Below are positions 51,930-62,000 of a stretch of 62,000 nucleotides of DNA, piece by piece. The DNA comes from Tubiluchus corallicola (taxonomy: Eukaryota > Priapulida > Priapulimorpha > Priapulimorphida > Tubiluchidae). The translations under genes and the position numbers were made by a program. The stretch spans positions 295,505 to 357,504 of the forward strand of contig JAQGDQ010000119.1 of the NCBI GenBank assembly GCA_030141605.1. Reading direction: 5' to 3'. Under the pieces are notes generated by a model, which was given only the letters and a program-made list of their open reading frames with translations, was not told the origin of the DNA and did not search any database. Position 1 is the first letter of the stretch. Each line of letters opens with the position of its first letter.

Positions 51930-51975
51930 GACCATGATCCTGAGTTCGAATCCCAGCTACTCCTGAGGGGTGTGC
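51930..51975 (+). repeat. B-box-like sequence, possible SINE fragment
   Basis: CTGAGTTCGAATCCCAGCTA fits a tRNA T-arm/B box. No convincing A box was seen 40-60 bp upstream. Confidence 0.25.
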
Positions 51976-52109
51976 GAGGCCTTGCAGATTCATAAGACAC
52001 ATGAGTACACATGAGTATGCACGAAAGTGTCTTAATAAATGTGTGGAGAGACAAAAACTTGGTTATGATTACCATTTCAAGTTTCTCAACATGAATGTTG
52101 GCAAATGGG

Positions 52110-53775
52110 TATGGTAGTGGTATCCCCCAGCTACCAGGAAGAAACTAGGTCTAAGTTGGCAAGGGCCTTACCTGGTAGGGCAGAAGATCACAGAGGTGCT
52201 CCTCAAAATTCAGCAAAGAAAATCTTCCATGCCTAAGGTAGTTCATGTTGATAATTTAAAACCATATCATTTGGATGAGTTACCAAGGATTGGACACAAG
52301 ATTTTCCTGACAAACAGCTTATAGACTATGATCGTCTGCAGAACAAAGATCATGGGGATGATGTTATTGGGAGATTCTTTGCAAATGTTGGAGTTGAACA
52401 AGATACTGATCAAGCTATCCAAAATAACATAAAAAACACTAGAAAGCACAGGAAAGAGGCTTTATTAAGCCCCCTAAATGACTAGATTTGTAAAGCAGCT
52501 GTTCTTTTCTTTTACAGAAAAATGTTATGGTGCGGAAAATGTAGATCATCACCGAGAAAAGAGCAAACCTGAATAGGCACACAAAAAGTGTGCATCAGAA
52601 GAACACTGTATTAAAAAGTACATCAGATCCACAACAGTCAAGGCCACTGTCCTTGCCATCACCATCTTTGTCCTGGGCAGACAATCCTCTAGATTTAACA
52701 GTTAAAAGACTTACGCAGCCCGACTTCTGTCTTAGTCTTAGCCAGTCCGGACAGTCTGCAACAATAGTGGAACTGCTCCACACAGGAAACATGTACTTCA
52801 GAATGAACTTGACAGCGTCAGAGAAAATTTACAGGAAGGAAGAAAGCAGGCTGTGAATGACACAGACAGGAAATGGAAAAGGAAACTAGAGAACAAGTAA
52901 AAAGGATTTGAAAAGCGACTACAGAAAGAGAGGCGAGAACACGAGAGAAACTTGATATTGCCTCAACAAACATATGTATCTAAACTTTCTGTAAAGACTG
53001 CAGAAAGGAAACTTCACTATGCACCGACTGTGGCTGAAAAGCTACCGGAAGTGATAAAATTAACAGAGGCTAAAAAGTCTGCTGTGGCAGGAAAGCCACT
53101 GATGTTATGAATGGCCAAAACTGGAAAATCTGGCATGGCTGAGAAGCCACCACCCACTTCCACCTCTTCAAATCTTTACCTCTTCAGAGGCTGAAAAGCT
53201 GCCAGCGGCCAGAACCAAAGCATCCCGAGATAAATTTCAAAGGAAAAGAGCCAGGATTATTGAAAGTTCTAGCTCGAGTTCTGGCTCATCTTCCTCCTCA
53301 TCTTCCACCTCCTCTTCCAAGGATGAGGAGAACTTCCAGCTACGGGAGGCTGCAAAGTAATTGTGGAAAGGATTAGTGAAAAGACCATGAAAGAAGCATA
53401 AAGTGATCAGAAGATCAACAGTACTGCTTAAAAAACTTTGTTAGTGACATTTCTCCATGTAATTATGTGGTACAAAAGTGTAACAGTTGATTACGAAAGC
53501 CAAACATGTTGTTGATATTTTGTGCTTATGTTTTATCTCATCGTGTATTTTGCGATACCAAGTGATAATTTTTTATTGTTGTTTAAAAATATTTTTTACT
53601 ATATTTTACACTATTATACATGTACAATGTTTATCCAATTACATTTTTTAAAGACTATTGTCAAAGTTCTAAGTTATTCTTCCTTGTTATATTTTTGATT
53701 TTGGTGGAACTTGGTTGGACATCTGAGGTGCAGACTGGATCATCCGCAGGCAGATGAAGGATTCAAGAAGGGGGG
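52110..53775 (+). mobile_element. Ty3/Gypsy-type LTR retrotransposon 3' part (integrase tail and decayed sequence)
   Basis: Around 52135-52270 a frame reads LSWQGPYLVGQKITEVLLKI and MPKVVHVDNLKPYH, the C-terminal GPY/F and KVVHxDxLKPY region of Gypsy integrases. The following 1.5 kb is broken coding-like sequence with Lys/Glu-rich and Ser-rich stretches (for example SSSSSGSSSSSSS at about 53270-53320) and several stops. It ends at a purine run AAGAAGGGGGGAG (53767-53779), a likely polypurine tract. Confidence 0.75.
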
Positions 53776-53779
53776 AGTG

Positions 53780-54300
53780 TGGTGTTTTACACTTGCTCAC
53801 CTCCCCTCACCTTAATTGTTCTGAACAAGAATTGCTATTTTACCTTCAACAACAGTAAATTAGCTAATAAGAGTGGAATCAGCGGCTATTATAATAATTA
53901 CATGCACTTGCATGAACAGCGTCAGGGTGCCGCAATCTTTGTTTAAATGTGGAGTGAGACAACAAACCAACATGCCCCAAAATTAAATTAAATATGCTAA
54001 ATAATTACATTATATCTTTGCTAATAGTAAGATGAAATCTGTAAAGTGTTAAAACAATTCTAGAATACATTTATTATGTAAAATTAATATTATAATAATC
54101 AGTTATCAACAATATATACATTGGGCAATAGCTGGCAGTTTGTTGCCAGGTACACAAACTCTACAGAAGTCACTTGACGAAGTCAGATAAAACCTCTATA
54201 AAAGACTAGTTTGGACAGCAAAAAGAGAGAGAACTAGTGAATAAGCAACACTGCTGAATAAGCAGAAAGACTTGGAAGCTATACTTTTAATATCTGAACA
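53780..54300 (+). mobile_element. Probable LTR
   Basis: Begins TGTGGTGTTTTACAC directly after the polypurine tract and has a TATA box (TATAAAAG, 54197-54204) near its right part. The right end, near ATATCTGAACA at 54300, is uncertain. No second copy of the LTR is in the window, so the ends cannot be fixed by comparison. Confidence 0.5.
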
Positions 54301-54654
54301 AGGTAAGTGCTATTTCCTGAGTCCAGTGCAGAAAATGCACAGGTTCTAGTAAGGTGCAGCATATGCACAGGACCAGTGTAGAAATACACAAGATTTAACT
54401 CTGTCAGGTAACCCTGCCAGGAGAGTCACTGGCTTGGATAAAGCTAGTCATAGACCTGCTTGCCTTGTCATAGGCACTGAACAAGTGTAATGCTATACTG
54501 AATAAGTATAGCTATGCTGTTCTCTACTAGTGGAGCAGTGTTGTGTAGGCAGCAGATTGGCATGTAATTGGAAAGCTCTCCTATCCTGAGTTGCTTACAC
54601 AGTGCTAACACATTTCGAAGAATGCTCTCTGTTGGCCCGAGATAGGCCCTCGCG

Positions 54655-55326
54655 ATGGCGGTGGGCTCAGGAAGTTTGCAGATTATCTTAGGTCATGTAA
54701 TGCAGCTATGAACTCCATACCTAGTAAGCAAATTTTAAATGATGAACTAGAAAACAAGAAACTGTTACAGAAACTACCTGACTGGCTTACTTTGAGATGG
54801 GCAAGACAAGCTTACGAATATCACAGAATATATGGAAGATTTCTTCCACTAAGAGTGTTCCTTAAGTTTTTAGAAAAAGTCTGATCTGGTATTTGATCTG
54901 ATATTATCACTAGAAGCTTTGAGAATATAAAATAAGAATATTCCAAGAAGATGAGTTGTAGCATCTGCCTTTGCCACTGATACGTTGGCGGAAGATCAAT
55001 TGGTGTCCTCAAAATCTTTTGCAAAATTAAGGTGTTTATGTTGTAATGGAGAACATAAATTAAGTGACTATGATAGATTCAAAGCCAAGCCACTTGAAAA
55101 GTGAAAAGAGTTTGCCCAACAGAATGAGCTTTGGTTTGGTTGCCTAAGGCATGGACATATATACAGGCAATGCAGAGATAGGAGTTTGTGTGAGATGTTT
55201 GGCAAGCATCATCCAATGCCTCTTCATGTTGATGCGACAGTAAAGCAGTTGGCAGAAAATAAAGTGGGGCGTACCAACAAGAGCAAGCCAGTCAAGGAAA
55301 CTACGCTTAGGGCCATTTTTGGCTAA
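54655..55326 (+). pseudogene. BEL/Pao-type gag remnant
   Basis: RKFADYLRSCNAAMNSIPSK, LLQKLPDWLTLRWARQAY and FLKFLEK match the BEL/Pao gag core. CLCCNGEHKLSDYDRF and FGCLRHGHIYRQCR then MFGKHHPMPLH match its paired zinc knuckles, with several zinc ligands replaced. In-frame stops at about 54882, 54895 and 55103 and a stop at 55324 show it is dead. No reverse transcriptase follows. Confidence 0.8.
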
Positions 55327-57650
55327 TAAGTGAAAGTGTCATTTGCATTGTTGAATATTATCTGAACTCTCCTTGTACAAGTGGCAAATTTAGGGCACGG
55401 TTTTCATGGTCTTGGATTCGAGTTCAGGTTTTATGATCTTGTGTTCGATTCCTTTGTTTATTCAATGCTCCTTATTTGAGACAAGTTTGAAATCAGTTAT
55501 TATTCGTATTTATGTATTCACTATGTTCACTATGTTTATGCTAAACTTCTGTGCTCCTTAGCACGTCTTGCAAAAGCTTTGTTCTAAAGGTTTTGTTTAT
55601 TAGAGCATTGGTTATTAGACTTTTCTTGTCAAATGCAGAAATAATAAATTTGTTTTTAGTAAAGAAGTATGTCTCATACAGTAATTGCTTATTACGATAA
55701 TGAGTTATAACCAATTATATATGTTGCCTGCTGGCGCAAACAAAGTGTGTACAAATGCTGTGAATTGGCAATAGCACAATTTAAATAGCACGTAATTACA
55801 TTTCAGTGTTGTTTATTATTAAGATGCGATAATTCCGTGTCAATTTGCAGTCAGCTATCTATGTATAATTGATTTAACGGATTACGATATGGTTTGATTC
55901 TGAGTTTGAGTATAGCGTATTACCAGCATACATAACTTAATTCATTGTAGCGTAGATCGAGTTTCCTTGATTGAGGAGCCATGTTTGTGATGAGTTGCCT
56001 AATTAGCCATTTATACTGTATGTTTTTTGTCTCTGCATTAGCAATAGTTGTAATACACAAGTAGCGATGTAACGTCATAATTTTCGGGGGTTTTGTTGCA
56101 CTGTTTTGTGCATGTTCTCAAGTTTGTATGTGACATTTGTTACTATTTTGAGTGTACAGTTTAGAAATTAGCTATTAACATTAAACTAATTTGAGGAGCT
56201 ATGTAATTGCCATGAGTTTAGTGTGCTACCTACAAGATGGTGCCAGGATACAATTTCTCTAAATTTCAACTGCGTGCGCACTGGCATTATTTGCGTGTTC
56301 ATCACGTACTCTGTGCTGAGGTTTGAGAGGAATCACACATACTCACGGCAGGTCGGAGTCATTGAGACGGACAATGTTATTCAAATTTTAATTAATTTCT
56401 ATGAAATTAATTTGAGTGCCGTAATAAACGTACTGTTTGATACTCAATAAGTTCAACTTTTGTATCCTCGACCACCAGTGAACATAACTCCAAATAAACC
56501 TCATGAGTCAACAGAGTGCAAAGCAGTCACAATGTGGGAGGTAATCCATCCTCTAACAATCATTGACGGACATTATCTAAAGGCAACTAGCAACTTTTCT
56601 GTATAGATACAATTAGGGAGTGTTACAACTGATGAAGTTATTCATGTAATTCCTGGTATGAATGGGTTAGCCCTTGTATGGCATGGTACACACAAACTAG
56701 GTCTAATGTCAACTGATTTCCAATGTTTGTAAGGACACTAAGGAAAGCTAACACAGATGATATTACTGAATAGCAAGGTGAATATCGAGAGGTCAAGATG
56801 CACATTTTGCATCTGAAGTTAAGCATTGTCGAGGCTGGTCAGTGACTGGACGATAAATGCCAAGTTCGATACACGTTCTTTCGTATTTCACTTACAATAC
56901 TTTTTCTGTTTGTTTTACATTGAGGTAGGACAGTGATCAAAACCCCTTTGCCAGTTCATTGTCTCTCTTTCTAGAGAATTCCAACTCTGTCAAAACCATC
57001 CACGTTAAGCGGCTCTGCCAATGAGTGATGAAGCACTCTCCATTGAGGGTGCTGTTATTTGGATAGCAGCAGCTTAGATGACTGGAGCTACCTGGAATTA
57101 AAAAGATGGCTGGGAAGCTGCAAACTATGGGCTGAGCACCTTAGACCTTGACCTTTGTATTGATGGAGAATGGGAAAACCAATCTAACCCTGTTTAATAA
57201 TACCTACCCTAGTGAGCATATAACTAATATTCTTGTTGAGAGAATCACTCATCAATAACAGTCATTCTGTCACACAGTAAACAATAATTACAACGATGCC
57301 CAGTGCTTGCTGCAACAACGATGCAATAAAGTGCAGTTTACTTAGCAGTTTTCGGCAGTTCTAGCACTTCAGCAGCCAATTTATCCTACAAACAATAGAA
57401 CTGAATGGATCTACTGTTTAGAAGGTTGTTTATATTTGCTTACAACTTTGCTTTCTAAGCAAAGTGCAAACTTTCTTTACATTTGCAAGCACAAGTTTAT
57501 AACTTTTCTTTCTAAGCATTAAATTCATTCAGTTTTACTGTTTGTATTTTAAACTGGGCAATGATGGCTGCTAGGGCAGCTGAAATGTAGTGAATAAACC
57601 AGACTATTACGTGTACTACATCGTTTGTGTTTTGTTTCTGGCCGTGCTTC
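55327..57650. other. Unassigned, probable retrotransposon debris
   Basis: No intact gene. Short coding-like bits near 56640-56840 and 56990-57050 carry stops and were not assigned to any family. Confidence 0.4.
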
Positions 57651-57652
57651 GA

Positions 57653-57794
57653 TAAGCTTTTTCACAGTTTCAGCGAATGATGATGATCGTGAGAAGGTCA
57701 TGCGACAGTTGTAGTTAAGTAAGGCACGCTGGGTTCAGTTAACCTTTGACCCACAGCAACTGTACATGCATGAAGTGAAACTGTGAAAGGCTTA
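57653..57794. mobile_element. 142-bp MITE with TA-flanked TIRs
   Basis: Left end TAAGCTTTTTCACAGTTTCA; right end reverse complement TAAGCCTTTCACAGTTTCA. Both ends abut TA, fitting a Tc1/mariner-type target. Total 142 bp, non-coding. Confidence 0.8.
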
Positions 57795-58611
57795 TTTATA
57801 CATAAAAAAAAAATTACATAACAAAAGCCTAATCAGTTTTAACTGATCTTAAAAGATCTCGCTACAATATTACTGAAATGGCTAACAAAGCCTTATTTGC
57901 TTGTTAATGGAGTACCAAATGAGCATTCAGCAACAAACATTTCTAAAATTCAGAGGACATTATCTCTAACAATACATAAATCCTTTAGAATTGCCAATTT
58001 TTATTGGCTGTTGTAGAACATTTTGACTTTCCAAATAAGTGAACCCTTACAACACGAGAACTTTAAGAAAAATGCACCTTTGATATCTAAAAGAGTATAA
58101 CAATTTTGGTTGAAACATCAGTGGAAGGTTAAAAAATATATTTCCATGGTGAATGCTTAGAAAAGGCGAAACATCTATAGGAGGAAAATAATGAGATATT
58201 TTGCACTCCATGTATAAAAATAATTACTTATTTATTCGGAACTTAAAGCTTCCTATAGAATAACGTTTTTGGAAAATTAGCAATGATACGAACTTGAGAA
58301 ACAAAAATTCGTACTGCAGCTAAAACCATGATTCTTACCAGCAAACTCACCAGTACTGTGTTGGTGATAAATAATATGCAATTTTGTAACAAACTTTTAC
58401 AATAACTTCGAACAAAAAGAAACCATTGAAAACTCGAGGCATACATTAAACATGTGACTAGAAATTTAGAAAATGGCGACTAACTCGTGGTGATTTTACC
58501 TCTTAAACATTTGGCTTCCTTGCACATAATTCACAATCTCACAAAATTAAATAGCAAGACTAGAAAGCTCAGCAGAATCACAAAATGAATCACTTAAGGT
58601 GACGGGCGGCA

Positions 58612-58707
58612 TCATAAAGCAGCATTTAGTGCGGCACCTGTCGCAGCATCCATGGCTCGCTGGTCGTCCAAGACTATCGGTAACCTGTATTGTGTAGTCA
58701 ACTCTGC
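58612..58707 (-). CDS. SHPK: SHPK last exon
   Basis: Acceptor CTGTTTCAG; 31 codons then TGA. DQRAMDAATGAAL is the conserved FGGY C-terminal helix (human DVDAAVGAAL). An AATAAA lies at 58236-58231 on the same strand. Confidence 0.92.
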   Translation of the reverse strand, partial: AELTTQYRLPIVLDDQRAMDAATGAALNAAL

Positions 58708-59761
58708 CTGAAACAGAAGGAACCTTCCAGTTTAGTTATAACAGTGGCAACAGTAAAAGATACTGCTAATTCACACATAGAAATTTTTGAATCATTATAT
58801 CTGTGGAACTATTTTACAAAACAGCACATAGCTATTTTTTAATCATTATTTGTGCAGAACTATTTTACAAAGTAACACTACACAAAATAGTTCTACACAA
58901 AATCGAAAGCTATTTTTGAATCATTATTTGGGTAGAACTGTTTCACAAAGCAACACATACTATTTTTGAATCATTATTTGTGTAGAACTACTTTACAAAG
59001 CAGCACATAGCTATTTTTGAATCATTATTTGTGTAAAACAATTTTACAAAACAGCATGTAGCAAACGAACATACTGTTGGAAAAAATACAATTACAAAAA
59101 AAGCTGTTTCATTATAACTGAGCACATTTTCATGGCAAAATTTAGTTCGATCAGACAGACAATACTTGTGTGACTATAAGCTTCACGATTGCTATATAGT
59201 CTTGCAAAATTAGGCTTTCAGAAATAAAAGTATTTACTTAGAGCACAGAAATTGGTCATTATTGTCGCTTATGCACTCAGTAGAGACACAGGAGCTTCAT
59301 TTAGAAGACATAGAAGCACACACTGGCTAGCTACTTAACTGTGGAAAAACTGTGCTAAATCATAATAACTGCAAGACAGAGAAAAGCATTAATTCAATAA
59401 TTTAGTAGCTTCCTCCCTTTACAGTGAAACAGCACATATATTCACACGTGATTTATTAAAGGATCAATAAACATCAATTTATGTATATATACATCATATA
59501 CGCAAATGTAAAGTAATGTGACGGTACACATGTGGAACGCAAATGGCATAGGTAAATACATTAATGGCTTGAGAATATCTGGTGTTATGGACAAAATTGT
59601 CAGTAAATTAGTCAATGAACATGCTTATTTTACTTACTTGTAGGACTTTATTCCTAAGAAATGCTGAGCCGCTACCAACAATACGCGTAATTCCCGATTT
59701 GATAAGTACATCCCGTGACATCATACTGTGTAGGTTGGCGATTATCCCTGCACACAGTGAC
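58612..59761 (-). CDS. SHPK: Sedoheptulokinase (SHPK), last two exons only
   Basis: Cytosolic FGGY-family kinase that phosphorylates sedoheptulose to sedoheptulose 7-phosphate, feeding the pentose phosphate pathway. Exon 59761-59638 encodes SLCAGIIANLHSMMSRDVLI and ITRIVGSGSAFLRNKVLQ; exon 58707-58612 encodes AELTTQYRLPIVLDDQRAMD and AATGAALNAAL, then TGA. The human protein has RALCRGIVQNLHSML, VVGSGSALARN and DVDAAVGAAL in the same order. GSGSA is the C-terminal nucleotide-binding turn of FGGY kinases. The upstream exon must end with two bases of an Arg codon; no such exon was found up to 62000, so most of the gene lies to the right. Only about 72 of some 470 residues are visible. Confidence 0.92.
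58782..59062 (+). repeat. About 53-bp tandem repeat in the last SHPK intron
   Basis: Five copies built from TTTTTGAATCATTATTTGTG, TAGAACTATTTTACAAAGCA and GCACATAGCTA, one of them internally rearranged. Confidence 0.9.
59638..59761 (-). CDS. SHPK: SHPK penultimate exon
   Basis: Acceptor AAAGTTTTCAG, donor CAA|gtaagt. Forty-one whole codons, with one base completing a codon (probably Arg) from the upstream exon. Holds VGSGSAFLRN. Confidence 0.92.
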
Positions 59762-60514
59762 CTGAAAACTTTACCTTAAAGCAAAAAAATGAATTAAATT
59801 TAATTACAGTTCAATTTCAATCAGGCCAATCCTTTTGGTTTGATTATCATTATTTTCCATAATTATATGCTTATTTTATTTCCATTTTGCATTATTTTGA
59901 TTTTGTGCTTTGAATGTTTATGTTTTATACTACTTTATGTTACTATACCATCTTTATCTTACTAAATTACTACATATCTACTGCATGAGTTTGCCTAATT
60001 TATATTAGCTAACCCTAACCTAATTATAAGATAATTATTAACTTCATTTTGTTGACCGCATATCAAATAGATTTAGTAAATAAAATGATGCAACTAAACC
60101 AACATCATGAAAAGGGTGGCTGATCGAAAACTCTAGTTTTCCTTTTCCTGATTTTCTACGAGTTATTTACAGTATTTATGTTGTATGACACTATTATTGG
60201 GGGAAAAAATAAAAAGAACCTGAATCTAAATCTGAATTTTGATATACTTTTCAACTGGTACTGAGATTATCTGGTAAACTTGTGCAAAGGTTATTTGATG
60301 GTCACGAGGTCAGCATATAACAAATTTCTAAATTACAAAATATTTCTGCTATTGGAGGCAAATTAGAAATTATTGTGAAACATAAAAAACAATGCAACTA
60401 TCTTTTTGGTTCACTTTACCTCCAAAAAAATGAAGTAACAATGTAAACATTCGACAGCAATTCATAAACACAATGATAAATTGCCACTTCGATGGGAAAA
60501 TATATGTGCAAATA

Positions 60515-60576
60515 ATATGATATATATATATATATATATATCATGTATCATATATATCGTATATATATATATATAG
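60515..60576 (+). repeat. (AT)n microsatellite
   Basis: Two TATATA runs separated by TCATGTATCATATATATCG. Confidence 0.95.
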
Positions 60577-60579
60577 TCC

Positions 60580-60720
60580 ACTGGTAGATAACTAGTAGTA
60601 ATCTGGGTACCACAAGGTTCATTTTTAGGCCCACTGCTATTTTAATATATATAATATTCCTTAGATAATCCAAATATCTTCCACTTTGCAGATGATTATT
60701 GATCTCCTATGATAATCCTT
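60580..60720 (+). mobile_element. LINE reverse transcriptase palm fragment
   Basis: VPQGSFLGPLLF followed, after a frameshift, by LDNPNIFHFADDY. GVPQGSxLGPLLF and FADD are the signature motifs B and C of the reverse transcriptase palm. It is broken by an AT expansion. SHPK intron or upstream flank. Confidence 0.8.
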
Positions 60721-62000
60721 TTGCCAATAAAATCAATATTCATTAACACAAAAGCAAACAAGAGCACCACAGTATGAGAATAAAATTCACAACTGTTTAA
60801 GGTAAATGCGCCCAGACAAACTAAAAACTACTGTGCATGGAAACTCAAAACAAAAATATATATCACAATATTATTCGCAAATTATAACACAAACTATATG
60901 CAATACATATTTCGACCAAAGACATCATTAGATGTAATGACAAAATAATTTTGAAAAAAATAACAATATAACAAAAGAAAATAACAAGTTCTAAATTATA
61001 CATTCAATTTTTAAAAAAATATCTTGTTTATAATATCTGACGGTGACTCCCGTTATGGGGGGGTCGAAATACCATGTTTTTTAATATAGATTTTACGTCT
61101 CATGTGCTGTTTATAAGTATAACATTGTTTGTTAGCATTTTAATGAGATGCCAAACATCTATCTGCAAGTTCATAAGTACTCGACAATTTCCTGAATGGT
61201 GATGTGGAAAACAAATTCTTAAAATGAAAATAACAGCCGGCACCCACACAGGTATTAGTCAGAGAATGAATTGTGTTGGGGTAACATAACTTTATTTTTT
61301 CGGTTAGTTAGCTTTGTATCACACGATCTTTAAGTTTACAGTTTAGTATTTGTCTTCTATACTTCTTGCTCAATGTTGATTTTTGTAATTTTTATACACT
61401 GTATTTTTATTTGGGTGGATTGTTGTGTGAACGTGACCATAAGTGTGTCCAAACGTTGCAGACGTTTTCGTCTGAATAAAAGCCATGTCTTTGCTTAAGT
61501 GGATGGCAGTTGTAATTTTCAATTTCCTGAATTTTCGTCATAATTAACTAGCAATCAAAGGTTTCCCAGTAGCAAATTTCACCAACTCGGCGAGAGTCAC
61601 TAACCAATATCTGCAAGTCATATCTCACTTGTTTACTTTGCACTGGGCAAAACTAATTTTACACCAGAATATATTTGCACTTAATTAAATCCAAAAATAA
61701 ATTCAGCAATCAGTACTGCACTGCATTAAATTAATATAGAGGCTTGACTCTCAATAAATACAAAGTTCACAGTTAAATGTCATGGCTTTTGTTATACTTT
61801 GCAAAAATGGATCAATTACGTAATGTACGATTGCAATTCATTACCATGTAGAGAATAGGATTTTTTATAATTAAAGTGGGGTCAGGTTACCAGAGTGCCC
61901 TGGGACCCCAACAGGCTAGTTTTAAGTTGGGTGTAAGATCCTGCTTTATAGCTGATAGGTTCAGTTGAACATCAGGACTACAGGTAAACCATTGTGAAGT
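60721..62000. other. SHPK intron or flank, no exon confirmed
   Basis: AT-rich. CGTCTGAATAAAAGCCATGT at about 61470 may be a LINE or transposon 3' end. A possible short SHPK exon at about 61609-61580 on the minus strand (VTLAEL) fails the phase test. Confidence 0.4.

Noticed and set aside
61580-61609. Upstream SHPK exon (VTLAEL on the minus strand)
   Set aside because: Its only donor leaves phase 0, while the following SHPK exon needs two bases; the match to the human TLGHVTR region is too short.

Overview
The window is AT-rich, intron-rich DNA from an animal nuclear genome. Coding sequence sits in short exons with GT/AG splice sites, separated by long introns full of transposon remnants, microsatellites and minisatellites. 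Nothing looks bacterial: no operons, ribosome binding sites or CRISPR. The three protein genes are animal orthologues, and the mobile elements (non-LTR retrotransposon 3' ends, Gypsy and BEL/Pao fragments, short TIR elements, tRNA-derived SINEs) fit a marine-type invertebrate. I cannot name the species.

Layout. From 1 to about 16 kb there is no convincing host gene, only repeats: a LINE 3' end at 1.26-2.1 kb, tandem repeats at 2.1 and 7.1 kb, a likely solo LTR at 6 kb, microsatellites at 8.3 and 10.9 kb, a LINE on the minus strand at 11.2-12.2 kb, a MITE at 14.2 kb, and a TIR element carrying eight 67-bp repeats at 15.4-16.0 kb. From 16.1 to 42.7 kb, plus strand, lies a calcium/calmodulin-dependent protein kinase kinase (CAMKK) gene. 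I read it as at least 16 coding exons with compatible splice phases: an N-terminal regulatory region, a complete kinase domain and a calmodulin-binding tail, 565 residues without the missing first exon. From 50.15 back to 45.63 kb, minus strand, lies a complete five-exon MRPL32 gene (mitochondrial ribosomal protein bL32m, 190 residues). It converges tail-to-tail with CAMKK. From 51.9 to 57.8 kb is a retrotransposon graveyard: Gypsy integrase tail, a polypurine tract and LTR-like block, a decayed BEL/Pao gag and a TA-flanked MITE. From 59.76 to 58.61 kb, minus strand, are the last two exons of sedoheptulokinase (SHPK); the rest of that gene lies beyond the right edge or was not found.

The three genes serve separate jobs: Ca2+ signalling upstream of CaMKI/CaMKIV/AMPK, mitochondrial translation, and the pentose phosphate pathway. 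CAMKK and SHPK being neighbours recalls human 17p13.2, where CAMKK1 and SHPK are also close, so the linkage may be ancient. I found no clearly new multi-gene system. The most interesting signals are in the CAMKK gene (a tandemly duplicated 5' splice site, a frame-preserving two-exon cassette, a possible alternative tail lacking the calmodulin-binding segment), TIR elements carrying telomere-like cores, and a pre-miRNA-like hairpin.
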